Source: an uncultured Collinsella sp. (GTDB taxonomy: Bacteria > Actinomycetota > Coriobacteriia > Coriobacteriales > Coriobacteriaceae). Taken from it: DNA of 51,834 bases. Position numbers and translations under genes: made by a program. The stretch is from positions 1 through 51,834 of the forward strand of contig CAKUHA010000010.1 of assembly GCA_934655755.1 (NCBI GenBank), written 5' to 3'. Below, one piece after another: positions 26,459 to 34,181 of this stretch. Numbering within the stretch: the stretch's first letter is position 1; every line of letters starts with the position of its first letter. The notes beneath the pieces are model-generated. The model was not told where the DNA came from. It saw only the letters and a program-made list of their open reading frames with translations, and did no database searches.

Positions 26459-27259
26459 ATGGGACTTTTCACTGGTAAGACCGTGATCATCACCGGCGGC
26501 GGCAAGGCCACGCTTAAGGACGGCTCTGCTGGCTCCATTGGCTACGGCATCGATATCGCTTTTGCCAAGGAGGGCGCGAACCTCGTCATCACCGGCCGCA
26601 ACGTCGCTAAGCTCGAGGCTGCCAAGGAGTCTCTCGAGGCCGAGTACGGCGTCAAGGTTCTGCCCGTTCAGGCCGATGTTTCGGCTGGTCAGGACAACGA
26701 GGCCGTCGTCCAGAACGTTATCGACCAGGCTATCGCCGAGTTCGGCCGCATCGATGCTGTCGTCAACAACGCCCAGGCCAGCGCCTCGGGCGTGACCATC
26801 GCCGATCACACCATGGACCAGTTTAACCTGGCCATTTACTCCGGCCTGTATGCCACCTACCTGTATATGCAGAAGGCCTATCCGCACCTGAAGGAGACCA
26901 AGGGTTCCGTGGTCAACTTTGCTTCGGGCGCCGGCCTGTTTGGCAACTATGGCCAGTGCAGCTACGCCGCCGCCAAGGAGGGCATCCGCGGCCTGACCCG
27001 CGTCGCCGCCAACGAGTGGGGTCCCGACGGCATCAACGTCAACATCGTGTGCCCGCTTGCCTGGACCGCCGCGCTCGAGAACTTCCAGGATGCCTATCCC
27101 GAGGCATTCAAGGCCAACGTCCACATGCCGCCGGCGGGCCACTACGGCGACGTCGAGAAGGAGATCGGCCGCGTGGTCGTTCAGCTTTGCGGCCCCGACT
27201 TTAAGTACATGAACGGCGAGACCGTCACCCTCGAGGGTGGCATGGGCCAGCGGCCTTAG
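26459..27259 (+). CDS. SDR oxidoreductase resembling NADP-dependent 12alpha-hydroxysteroid dehydrogenase
   Basis: 266 residues, ATG 26459, AAAGGA upstream. Classical SDR: cofactor loop VIITGGGKATLKDGSAGSIG (longer than usual), ITGRN, NNAQASASG, catalytic Ser in FASGAGLFGNYGQ, and the Tyr-Lys pair in CSYAAAKEGIRG. It ends VTLEGGMGQRP. From memory, the segments NNAQASASG, YSGLYAT, LKETKGSVVNFASGAGLFGN, GQCSYAAAKEGIRGL and GGMGQRP closely match clostridial 12alpha-HSDH, which oxidises the 12-hydroxyl of cholic and deoxycholic acid. Substrate assignment is thus well motivated but not proven. The insertion ATLKDGSAG in the cofactor loop may affect NADP/NAD choice. It is a single gene; a repeat starts 3 bases after its stop. 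Confidence 0.85.
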   Translation: MGLFTGKTVIITGGGKATLKDGSAGSIGYGIDIAFAKEGANLVITGRNVAKLEAAKESLEAEYGVKVLPVQADVSAGQDNEAVVQNVIDQAIAEFGRIDAVVNNAQASASGVTIADHTMDQFNLAIYSGLYATYLYMQKAYPHLKETKGSVVNFASGAGLFGNYGQCSYAAAKEGIRGLTRVAANEWGPDGINVNIVCPLAWTAALENFQDAYPEAFKANVHMPPAGHYGDVEKEIGRVVVQLCGPDFKYMNGETVTLEGGMGQRP

Positions 27260-27261
27260 GG

Positions 27262-27435
27262 GTTACGCGGTTCTACGAACCGCGTAACCAGTTGACGCTG
27301 CAAACCCGCCAGAGCGGCAATCTGCCTTTCAACTTCGGCGGCATGATCAAAAGATCAATGCCGCCTTGTTTCAAGGCACCTTGCTCGCTCTGGCGGGTTT
27401 TCGCTGTCGGTGCCATAACATCGGCGTTGCCTTGG
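27262..27435. repeat. post-stop repeat, copy 2, with about 60 extra bases
   Basis: It carries the same 27-base hairpin (27262-27288) and following segment as at 24064-24182. After CTTCGGCGG, about 55-60 bases are added (27342-27396, from CATGATCAAAAGATCAATGC) before the shared GCGGGTTTTCGCTGTCG resumes. The added part has its own small hairpins. Confidence 0.8.
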
Positions 27436-27468
27436 TTGTTGGAGAAGCTTCCAGACGCCCTGCAATAT

Positions 27469-27532
27469 GAGAGTGGATAATCTCCCGTTTTGAGGGTTCG
27501 ATTCGGCCAAAAGTGGGAGATAATCCACTCTC
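27469..27532. repeat. 64-base GAGAGTGG palindrome
   Basis: The perfect 18-base arms GAGAGTGGATAATCTCCC and GGGAGATAATCCACTCTC flank a 28-base loop that contains CGGCCAAAA next to the 3' arm. A partial extra copy of the outer arm (AATCCACTCTCATTG) follows at 27551. Confidence 0.9.
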
Positions 27533-27578
27533 GTCGAGTTGGTGTCCGAAAATCCACTCTCATTGTGCTCTGGCGCAT

Positions 27579-27609
27579 TGGTGCAAAGTAGCCTGACCCC
27601 TTTGCACCA
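27579..27609. repeat. TGGTGCAAAG inverted repeat
   Basis: TGGTGCAAAG and CTTTGCACCA, 11 bases apart, in the tgt upstream region. It may be an operator or a short palindromic repeat. Confidence 0.55.
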
Positions 27610-27645
27610 GTTTCTGTCGAGTCGGTGCTCCTCGTTGGTTGCCCG

Positions 27646-27651
27646 TATAAT
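27646..27651 (+). promoter_or_regulatory. TATAAT -10 box for tgt
   Basis: A perfect TATAAT 37 bases before the tgt start. No strong -35 box is seen, so an upstream activator or an extended element may contribute. Confidence 0.5.
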
Positions 27652-27688
27652 GGTCTGCGTATGAACCGCAACCAAGGAGTTCCAGTTT

Positions 27689-28828
27689 ATGGACCAGAGT
27701 CTCTTTAAATTCGACCTGATCGCCGAGGACCCGACGACACATGCGCGCGCCGGCGTGCTGCACACTCCGCACGGCGACATCGAGACGCCGATCTTTATGC
27801 CCGTGGGCACCAAGGCAAACGTCAAGGGCATCCCCACCGAGACCGTCAAGCAGCTCGGCGCGCAGATCGTGCTTGCCAACACCTATCACCTGTCCATGCG
27901 TCCCGGCGAGGACACCATCGCCGAGCTGGGCGGACTGCACAAGTTTATGAACTGGCATGGCCCCATCCTCACCGATTCGGGCGGCTTCCAGGTCTTCAGC
28001 CACAACGACGCTGTCAAGCTCACGGACGAGGGCGTGCGCTTTATCGTCAACGACTACGACGGCCGCCACGTGTTCTGGACGCCCGAGGACAACATGGAAA
28101 TCGCCATGAAGCTCGGCTCCGACATCTGCATGCAACTCGACCAATGCCCCGGCTATCCCGCCACGCGCCAGTATGTCGAGCGTGCCGTGGAGCTGTCGAG
28201 CATGTGGGCCGAGCGCTGCTACAAGGCGCACACCCGCGATGACCAGGCGCTCTTTGGCATCGTCCAGGGCGGTATGCACCTGGATCTGCGCCTGCGCTCG
28301 CTGCGCCACCTGGAGGAGTGCGGCGACTTCCCCGGCTACGGCATCGGCGGCTACTCGGTGGGCGAGGACCACGAGACCATGTTCGAGACGCTGGCGCCAC
28401 TGGCTTCCGAGTACATGCCCAAGTACAAGCCGCGCTACCTGATGGGTGTCGGCAACCCGACCACGCTCGTGCGCGGTGTGGGCGTGGGCATCGACATGTT
28501 CGACTGCGTGCTGCCGACGCGCACCGGCCGTATGGGCACGGCGTTCTCCAGCGAAGGTCGCCTCAACTTCCGCAACGCGCGCTTTGCGCACGACGACGGC
28601 CCCATCGATCCCACTTGCACCTGTCCGGTGTGCACGGGCGGTTACAGTCGTGCGCTCATCCGCCACATGGTCACGCAGAAGGAGATGCTCGGCGGCATCC
28701 TGCTGTCGATGCACAACATCTACTACCTGCTCAACCTTATGCAGCGGGCCCGCCAGGCCATTATCGAGGGCCGCTACGGCGCATTTGTGAGCGACTGGAT
28801 GAACAGCCCTGCGGCGGTGGATTACTAA
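27689..28828 (+). CDS. tgt: tRNA-guanine transglycosylase (queuine/preQ1)
   Basis: 379 residues, ATG 27689, AAGGAG upstream. It exchanges guanine-34 for preQ1 in tRNAs for Asp, Asn, His and Tyr. Motifs: TPIFMPVGTKANVKG at the N-terminus, DSGGFQVFS with the catalytic Asp (about residues 91-99), GIVQGG, GVGIDMFDCVLPTRTGRMG with the nucleophilic Asp, and the zinc site CTCPVC with a later His (MHNIYYL). The length and motif set are those of the bacterial enzyme. QueA and QueH, which act on its product, are encoded upstream in the same direction but outside one operon: a tail-anchored protein, an SDR and several repeats intervene. Confidence 0.97.
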   Translation: MDQSLFKFDLIAEDPTTHARAGVLHTPHGDIETPIFMPVGTKANVKGIPTETVKQLGAQIVLANTYHLSMRPGEDTIAELGGLHKFMNWHGPILTDSGGFQVFSHNDAVKLTDEGVRFIVNDYDGRHVFWTPEDNMEIAMKLGSDICMQLDQCPGYPATRQYVERAVELSSMWAERCYKAHTRDDQALFGIVQGGMHLDLRLRSLRHLEECGDFPGYGIGGYSVGEDHETMFETLAPLASEYMPKYKPRYLMGVGNPTTLVRGVGVGIDMFDCVLPTRTGRMGTAFSSEGRLNFRNARFAHDDGPIDPTCTCPVCTGGYSRALIRHMVTQKEMLGGILLSMHNIYYLLNLMQRARQAIIEGRYGAFVSDWMNSPAAVDY

Positions 28829-28976
28829 GAGCAGCGCGGGTGCTTGCGGGCGCGGGTAACGGCAAAGGGTGAGCGCCGGCTGGTCGGCACATTCGCTGAC
28901 GTTGGCTGCGCGACCGCTGACCGATAGCTTGCAAGCACTTGATGCATCGTGGGTACCATACCGAATAGTTGATGTT

Positions 28977-29025
28977 CGGGCGGGTGTTTGGCGCATGGCG
29001 TCGACCCCGCCCGTTTTTCTTTTTC
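28977..29025 (+). terminator. terminator in the tgt-LOG gap
   Basis: CGGGCGGG pairs with CCCGCCCG, followed by TTTTTCTTTTT. It ends about 15 bases before the LOG gene start, so it may terminate tgt or act as an attenuator of the LOG gene. Confidence 0.75.
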
Positions 29026-29040
29026 TCGATAGGAGTACCC

Positions 29041-29799
29041 ATGATTAAGGATGAGAATGTCGAGGGCGAGCCCGCCTACGACGAGACGTACCGCCGCGGC
29101 CCCGTGGTTATGCGCGGCCCCATGATTCCTAAGGACAACACCTATGCCAACCTGCTGGCACCCGAGGATTCGACCGACTGGCTGCATGCCGATCCGTGGC
29201 GTGTGCTGCGCATCCAGGCAGAATTCGTCGATGGCTTTGGCGCGCTGGCCGAGCTCGGTCCCGCGGTGACCATCTTCGGCAGCGCCCGCACGCCAAAGAC
29301 GGACCCGGTCTACAAGGCGGCGCGTACCGTCGGTCGCAAGATTGCCCAGCGCGGCGTTGCGGTTATCACCGGCGGCGGCCCCGGCATCATGGAGGCGGCC
29401 AACAGGGGAGCGGCGAGCGTCAACGGCAAGTCGGTTGGCTTAGGGATCGAGCTTCCGCACGAGCAGGGGCTCAACAAATACGTGAACCTCGGCATGGACT
29501 TCCGCTACTTCTTTGTGCGCAAGACCATGTTCGTCAAATACAGCTCGGGCGCCATCGTGTTTCCCGGCGGCTTCGGTACGCTCGACGAGATGTTCGAGGT
29601 GCTCACGCTGGTGCAGACGCACAAGGTCAAGCGCATGCCGCTCGTACTGGTGGGCAGCGAGTACTGGCAGGGCCTGTTCGACTGGCTCAACGGCCCGGTG
29701 ATGGACGCCGGTATGATCAGCCCGCTCGATCCAGACTTGGTGCACATCACCGACGACCTCAACGAGGCGGTCGATGTCGCCCTGAGTGGGTTGATGTAG
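29041..29799 (+). CDS. LOG family nucleotide phosphoribohydrolase
   Basis: 252 residues from ATG 29041 with TAGGAG upstream. The family signature PGGFGTLDEMFE (about residues 178-189) and the Rossmann loop GGGPGIMEAANRG (about 116-128) place it in the LOG / TIGR00730 group, which cleaves AMP-type nucleoside monophosphates or cytokinin riboside monophosphates into base and ribose phosphate. The first 55 residues are a charged extension. In bacteria the role is nucleotide turnover or stress related. The open frame before ATG 29041 carries no start with a ribosome site. A palindrome at 29832 follows the stop. Confidence 0.9.
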   Translation: MIKDENVEGEPAYDETYRRGPVVMRGPMIPKDNTYANLLAPEDSTDWLHADPWRVLRIQAEFVDGFGALAELGPAVTIFGSARTPKTDPVYKAARTVGRKIAQRGVAVITGGGPGIMEAANRGAASVNGKSVGLGIELPHEQGLNKYVNLGMDFRYFFVRKTMFVKYSSGAIVFPGGFGTLDEMFEVLTLVQTHKVKRMPLVLVGSEYWQGLFDWLNGPVMDAGMISPLDPDLVHITDDLNEAVDVALSGLM

Positions 29800-29831
29800 A
29801 GCAATCGTGCCGCCGCTACATGAATATGCAT

Positions 29832-29863
29832 GGTAATCTGATGCTATCTAACATCAGATTGCC
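29832..29863. promoter_or_regulatory. GGTAATCTGATG palindrome, terminator or toxin-antitoxin operator
   Basis: GGTAATCTGATG and CATCAGATTGCC (one mismatch) flank CTATCTAA, with ATTTTTATT after. The T-rich end suits a terminator of the LOG gene. The position 50 bases before the antitoxin also suits an autoregulatory operator, as is usual for DinJ-YafQ. Confidence 0.6.
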
Positions 29864-29912
29864 ATTTTTATTGGGTAGACTGATGCAAAAGACGAGGGCG
29901 AGGAGGTCGCGT

Positions 29913-30212
29913 ATGTCTACTGCAACGATTAAGCCCACGACGGTCCGCATCGAGGAGGGGCTCAAGGAGCAGGCGACTGAGTTTTTAGATTCGGTTGGTC
30001 TGAGCCTTAATTCTTATCTCAACCTTGCTGTTCGGCAGCTTGTGAACCAGCGGAAGATTCCGTTTGAGATTGTGGGCCGACCGGAGGTGCCCAACGAGGC
30101 GACAAGGCGTGCTATGGTGATCGCCGAGGCCCATGAGCTGGGGATTCTGCCAGACGACAGCCCGTCATTCGATAACGTTGATGAGTTGATGTCGTTCCTC
30201 GATGAGGACTAG
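29913..30212 (+). CDS. RelB/DinJ family antitoxin
   Basis: 99 residues, ATG 29913, GAGGAGG 6 bases upstream. The N-terminal ribbon-helix-helix begins TTVRIEEGLKEQATEFLDSVGLS, followed by LNSYLNLAVRQLVNQRKIPFE, the DinJ consensus. The acidic, probably flexible C-terminus (DDSPSFDNVDELMSFLDED) should wrap and neutralise the toxin. The toxin gene starts 3 bases after its stop. DinJ proteins repress their own promoter, and the palindrome at 29832-29863 is a candidate site. Confidence 0.92.
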   Translation: MSTATIKPTTVRIEEGLKEQATEFLDSVGLSLNSYLNLAVRQLVNQRKIPFEIVGRPEVPNEATRRAMVIAEAHELGILPDDSPSFDNVDELMSFLDED

Positions 30213-30215
30213 GCG

Positions 30216-30524
30216 ATGTTTGAAATTAAGGTCGAGGCTCAGTTTAAGGTCGACTATAAACGAACGATGCAGAGTCATCCGCAGCTAAAAACCGAGTTTA
30301 AGGCGGCAGTTGCCGAGCTCGCGGCACACGGCGTGCTTCCGGCGGAGTATGGCGCCCACGAGCTCTCCAACCCGGGCGACAACTACAACGGTTACATCGA
30401 TTTTCATCTTTCAGATGGCTTGGTCGATGTGGTCGCTCTCTACCTGCCGCATAAAACCAATCCGGTGATCCGACTGGTCAGAATGGGTTCGCATCAAGAG
30501 CTGTTCCAGGGCCCCCTGAGCTAA
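30216..30524 (+). CDS. YafQ family RelE/ParE-fold toxin
   Basis: 102 residues, ATG 30216, translationally coupled to the antitoxin. RelE-superfamily pattern: VDYKRTMQSHPQLKTEFKAA, then YGAHELSNPGDNYNGYIDFH, and the C-terminal strand LVRMGSHQELF with a His in the active-site position (YafQ uses His and Asp residues). YafQ toxins cut translating mRNA at the ribosome. The key His/Asp pattern looks intact (AHELS, DFHLSDGL, GSHQELF), so it is probably active. A 63-base palindrome begins 15 bases after the stop. Confidence 0.9.
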   Translation: MFEIKVEAQFKVDYKRTMQSHPQLKTEFKAAVAELAAHGVLPAEYGAHELSNPGDNYNGYIDFHLSDGLVDVVALYLPHKTNPVIRLVRMGSHQELFQGPLS

Positions 30525-30539
30525 CCACCTGCTTCTAAG

Positions 30540-30602
30540 TTGCGGTGGAATAGGGACTGATTTGCGGCTGATAAGCCAAAAACAGTCCCTATCCCACCGC
30601 AA
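30540..30602. repeat. 63-base TTGCGGTG palindrome, copy 2
   Basis: Arms TTGCGGTGGAATAGGGACTG and CAGTCCCTATCCCACCGCAA (one mismatch) with a 23-base loop ending AAGCCAAAAA. The 3' arm overlaps the last codons and stop (30589-30591) of the minus-strand helicase. Confidence 0.92.
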
Positions 30603-33573
30603 GTGCTGGGGGCGTCCCGCCTGTTGACGCAGCTTTCGGTTCTCCTCTTCGCTGGATTTCTTCCAAAAGCTCGGCTGCGACTTCGTTGCTTTTAAAACGA
30701 ATGCTGCAATCCTCTTTCTTGGGAAAAGCCAGTAATGGAATGGTTCCGTACCAGACGGTTTCCTCGTCAATCACTGCCGCGCACAAACGCCCTTCAGTTT
30801 TGACGGAATAGTCGATGCCCATTTCGGCAAAGACCGCCTTCGCGTCATCGCGCGGAGTTGAGGCAACGATTATCTCAAGGGCGATCCCGCGGACGGCTGT
30901 TCCTGTGAGCGCGGCGGTGAGCTTCGCGAGACATGCGGCGGATGCGTAAGGAGCGGCTATGAAGACACTCTTTGCGGCGCCGGCAATGTCGTCAACCAGA
31001 GTCTCTATGGCATTCGCTGGCTCTATGAGAATGTTGTAATCGGGTTGCCCACTGTCCTCTGCTGCATAAACCTCGTACCCGAGCTTGGCGTAGGTCTTGA
31101 GTCTCTTCTGGTACATGCGGGCGAGCATGGGCATCGACAGGTCAACGTAGTCGAATATCTCAACCCGCCGCTTGCCCTCGTGACTTCTATGCAGTCTGCC
31201 CGCCTGCTGCGTGATGCTGCCGTCCCACGATATCGGCGTGGCAATGAGTAGAGTGTCAAGGTAGGACAGATCGAAGCCCTCGCCCAGAAGGCTTTCGGTG
31301 GCGACGATGATTCGATGTTCGTGTTCGAAGCAGGGAAGACTGTTCAGTATCGCTTTTCTTTCTTTGGCGTCGATTTCCCCGGTCAGGAGAATGGGTTCGT
31401 GTTCTCGGTCTTTAAGCAGTCTGAACAGCTCCTCAGCATGCTTTTTCCTTTTAGATAGCACGAGCGGATGCCGACCGTTTGACGCAGCTTCGAGGGCGTC
31501 GTCAACAATCAATTCATTTCTTGCCGCATGTGCGCACAGCAGGTTGAGAATCTGATTGAAGCTTGCGCCTGGTTCGTAGGCGGGTAGTCGAATTCCAGTA
31601 AAACGAGGCCGTACGATGCGCTGGATGCCCTGTTGAATCGCTTGCGTTTTTGGATCGATGACATAGCGAAGCGGGCCGCAGAGCATGGAGAGCGCCCTCG
31701 TAAGGCCGTCGGAGCGTTCGGGCGTCGCAGAAAGGCCGTATACATATTTGGCCGGGGCAGACTTGAGAACAAGCTCTAGCTGTGGCGCGGCGGCATGGTG
31801 ACATTCGTCGCAGATAATGAGGCCGTAATTGCGAACAAGGTCCTTAACTATCGGCTCTCCGGTTTGGCGGTCTTTGCCAGATAGCGACTGGAACGAAGCG
31901 ACGTCGACGAGGCCGCTTACGGCCGTTTTGCCTCCTCCTATTTGTCCGATGACCGGAGGCTGCTTTTTGCTGATTCGTCCTTTTGGGGTTCGGAGGGGCT
32001 CCCTGTTGTCCGTAATATCGATAAATCGTTCGAGCCGGGATTTCCATTGGGTTATGAGTGCGGTTTTGGGAACGATGACGAGCGTTGGAAGGCCAATGGA
32101 GGCAATTAGATAAGCCCCGATGACGGTTTTACCGAAGCCCGTCGGCGCGGACATGATTCCATCTTCGTACGAGAGCATCTGGTCAGCGGCGATTTGCTGT
32201 TCAGGGCGAAGGACGCATTTAAATGTCATCACAATTTGATTGTCGGATTTGCGTTCGTCTGAATAGTGGGCAGTAACACCGGTTTCTTGGAGCAGCTGCT
32301 CAAGCTGAGTTTTGCAGCCTCGGGGAATCGCGACATAACCATCTCTCAGTTCACTAAGGTCTATGAGCCGCGGTTTGCCGAATACTGATTGATGCATGGA
32401 CTGCGCGCGATAGAATTCCGGGTTGGCGAATGTTGCGAGCCCGCGGATTTCCATTTGAGCCGCTGGACTCAGAGATTTCTCGGGGATGTACAGCATATCG
32501 GCTTGCGTGACGGGCAGCGATGAAGGAAAGTCTCGCGATGTGAGCGGTAGCCGCTTTCGTGGTTTTTGGGCATATCGTTTGGTCTTGTTTGCGACCGTAA
32601 CTGTTGCTAGCCCGTGCGGGTTGTCCCCAGTGGTCTCGATCAGATTTTGCACTGTCGAGCGCGGAATCAGCTGGATTTGTGACAGATAGAGCCATTGGTC
32701 GGGAAAGGGCTTGAATTGTTCGTCTACAAATACGCTGTTTCCTTCACGTTGTGCCTTGCCTTGAAAGGGGAGCGCGATGAGGTTTCCAAAGCCTCCATCG
32801 GGAATAGTGGCCTGAGCGGGTAGCATTCGATCAAAGGCATCGAACGTGATTGTTTTATTGAGCGCCGCAGCTTCGGTTATGAGGCAACTTCCAAACTCTC
32901 TGGCGGCCTTTGCACTGATTGACTCGAGAAAGAAAAACCAGATGTGTGCGCCGTTGCCGGACCTTGAGCGCTCGACGGCGGCGTTAATGTTCCGTCGTTT
33001 TGCAACAAGCCGTACGGCATTTGTTGCCTCTTTCCAGTCTGCTTTGTCAAAATCGATGACGAGAACTTTCGTGTTGCAGTTCTTGTCGAGTACATATTGC
33101 CCGAGGACATCGCGGAACCGGTCATCGTTGCCTTTAAAGTGAGCAATGATTGCGGCATCGCTTAATTCGGGGAAGCCGCGATTTGTGCACTCCGCGCATC
33201 TGACTCTTTGTTGGGCTGCTTTGGGGCAAATTCCCGGCTTCCACTCATTTGCGCAAGCGGGCGTATAGCCGATACCCCCGTCTTTCCTGCGATATCCATG
33301 AGCGTAAACATCTTTGCGCCCGGTAAAGAGGCTGCGAAAGAGCTCGAGTTTGTCGCGTGCTGGGCTCGCGCTGGTGACGATGCCCTCGATTTGCGCACGT
33401 TCATCGAACAAAGCGCCGGCTTCTTCCCATTCTTCGAGCGTTGCGTAGCGTACGTCTGAGCCGTTGTTGCAAATGACGATTTGTCGGTGTGGGTCTGCGG
33501 TGTGCGCAATCGTCTGATCGTATTTAAATTGTGCGGTCCCAAAGAGAGCGTATTGATGCATGGTGTTGCCCAT
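30589..33573 (-). CDS. TOTE-type primase-helicase with C-terminal PLD-like domain
   Basis: 994 residues. Domains: Cys-rich zinc region (CANEWKPGICP, RCAECTNRG; about residues 103-128); archaeo-eukaryotic primase core with VIDFDK (about 170) and SGNGAHIWFFF (about 204); SF2 helicase with APTGFGKT (Walker A, about 476), DECHH (about 588), SATPERSDG, and GRLHRSHEGKR (motif VI, about 790); C-terminal phospholipase D-like domain (about 860-990). In that last domain the usual H-x-K-x4-D reads CAAVIDEETVWYGT, so catalytic His and Lys appear lost. This matches TOTE conflict-system primase-helicases, thought to act in defence. Codon use is less GC-rich than neighbours, suggesting transfer. The last residues and the stop lie within a palindromic repeat. 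The start is uncertain (33573 or 33561). Confidence 0.85.
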   Translation of the reverse strand: MGNTMHQYALFGTAQFKYDQTIAHTADPHRQIVICNNGSDVRYATLEEWEEAGALFDERAQIEGIVTSASPARDKLELFRSLFTGRKDVYAHGYRRKDGGIGYTPACANEWKPGICPKAAQQRVRCAECTNRGFPELSDAAIIAHFKGNDDRFRDVLGQYVLDKNCNTKVLVIDFDKADWKEATNAVRLVAKRRNINAAVERSRSGNGAHIWFFFLESISAKAAREFGSCLITEAAALNKTITFDAFDRMLPAQATIPDGGFGNLIALPFQGKAQREGNSVFVDEQFKPFPDQWLYLSQIQLIPRSTVQNLIETTGDNPHGLATVTVANKTKRYAQKPRKRLPLTSRDFPSSLPVTQADMLYIPEKSLSPAAQMEIRGLATFANPEFYRAQSMHQSVFGKPRLIDLSELRDGYVAIPRGCKTQLEQLLQETGVTAHYSDERKSDNQIVMTFKCVLRPEQQIAADQMLSYEDGIMSAPTGFGKTVIGAYLIASIGLPTLVIVPKTALITQWKSRLERFIDITDNREPLRTPKGRISKKQPPVIGQIGGGKTAVSGLVDVASFQSLSGKDRQTGEPIVKDLVRNYGLIICDECHHAAAPQLELVLKSAPAKYVYGLSATPERSDGLTRALSMLCGPLRYVIDPKTQAIQQGIQRIVRPRFTGIRLPAYEPGASFNQILNLLCAHAARNELIVDDALEAASNGRHPLVLSKRKKHAEELFRLLKDREHEPILLTGEIDAKERKAILNSLPCFEHEHRIIVATESLLGEGFDLSYLDTLLIATPISWDGSITQQAGRLHRSHEGKRRVEIFDYVDLSMPMLARMYQKRLKTYAKLGYEVYAAEDSGQPDYNILIEPANAIETLVDDIAGAAKSVFIAAPYASAACLAKLTAALTGTAVRGIALEIIVASTPRDDAKAVFAEMGIDYSVKTEGRLCAAVIDEETVWYGTIPLLAFPKKEDCSIRFKSNEVAAELLEEIQRRGEPKAASTGGTPPALAVG

Positions 33574-33788
33574 TTGAATGCCATTCTTGTATTGGAGTTG
33601 CTGAGACGAGGGTACGGCATTGCGACTTCTTGGGATATATTATTTCGATTCAAGTTCGCTAATGGTGAGGGATTGCTCCGCGAGTGGCTTTCGGTCGATG
33701 CCAAGGCGCGCGACGGCCCTTGGTAATCAGGATTTGCGGTTATGTGGGCAGCCGGAGGCGTAAAGAGCGGGCTTCATCCGGACCCGGT

Positions 33789-34005
33789 GGGCAAAAAATG
33801 GCAAATATGAGTACTGTTGCCTGGCTAGTACCATATCATTTGGAAAGTATTTAAGACCAATTGGCTGAGATTAGATATTTCTAACCCCCTTACCACGACG
33901 ATTCAGGGCTTTATGGCGCTTGAAATCGGTGAAAGCGGGCAATTTCAGCTAGATTTTGCTGTTACTAAAATTGTGACAGTACTCATATTTGCTATTTTTT
34001 TGCCC
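33789..34005. mobile_element. 217-bp MITE-like element
   Basis: The left terminal repeat GGGCAAAAAATGGCAAATAT plus GAGTACTGT (33789-33817) matches the reverse complement of 33976-34005 with one indel and one substitution. The interior is AT-rich, unlike the surrounding genome, and has no credible gene. No clear target duplication was seen. It fills most of the 600-base gap between the helicase and the DegV gene; the remainder holds only palindrome copy 3. Confidence 0.65.
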
Positions 34006-34103
34006 AGCGGGCATCGTTCGGGGCCAATCAAAGCTCCCCAAACAGCTGGGAACGCGCCGATCGCCAGCAATATCTTGTATGTGGGTAGCGCGCGGCAAAA
34101 AAG

Positions 34104-34165
34104 TTGCGGTGGAATAGGGATTGATTTGCGGCTGATTAGCCAAAAACAGTCCCTATTTCACCGCA
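34104..34165. repeat. 62-base TTGCGGTG palindrome, copy 3
   Basis: TTGCGGTGGAATAGGGATTG and CAGTCCCTATTTCACCGCAA (few mismatches) with loop ATTTGCGGCTGATTAGCCAA plus AAA, nearly the loop of copy 2. It ends 17 bases before the DegV stop. Confidence 0.9.
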
Positions 34166-34181
34166 AGTAGTAAAGGTGCCC

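Noticed and set aside
27492..27504. tRNA T-loop-like GGGTTCGATTCGG
   Set aside because: It sits in the loop of a 64-base palindrome, with no acceptor, D or anticodon arm.
33913..34170. 85-codon plus-strand ORF across the MITE-like element
   Set aside because: It spans a terminal repeat and a palindrome, has no ribosome site and no recognisable protein.
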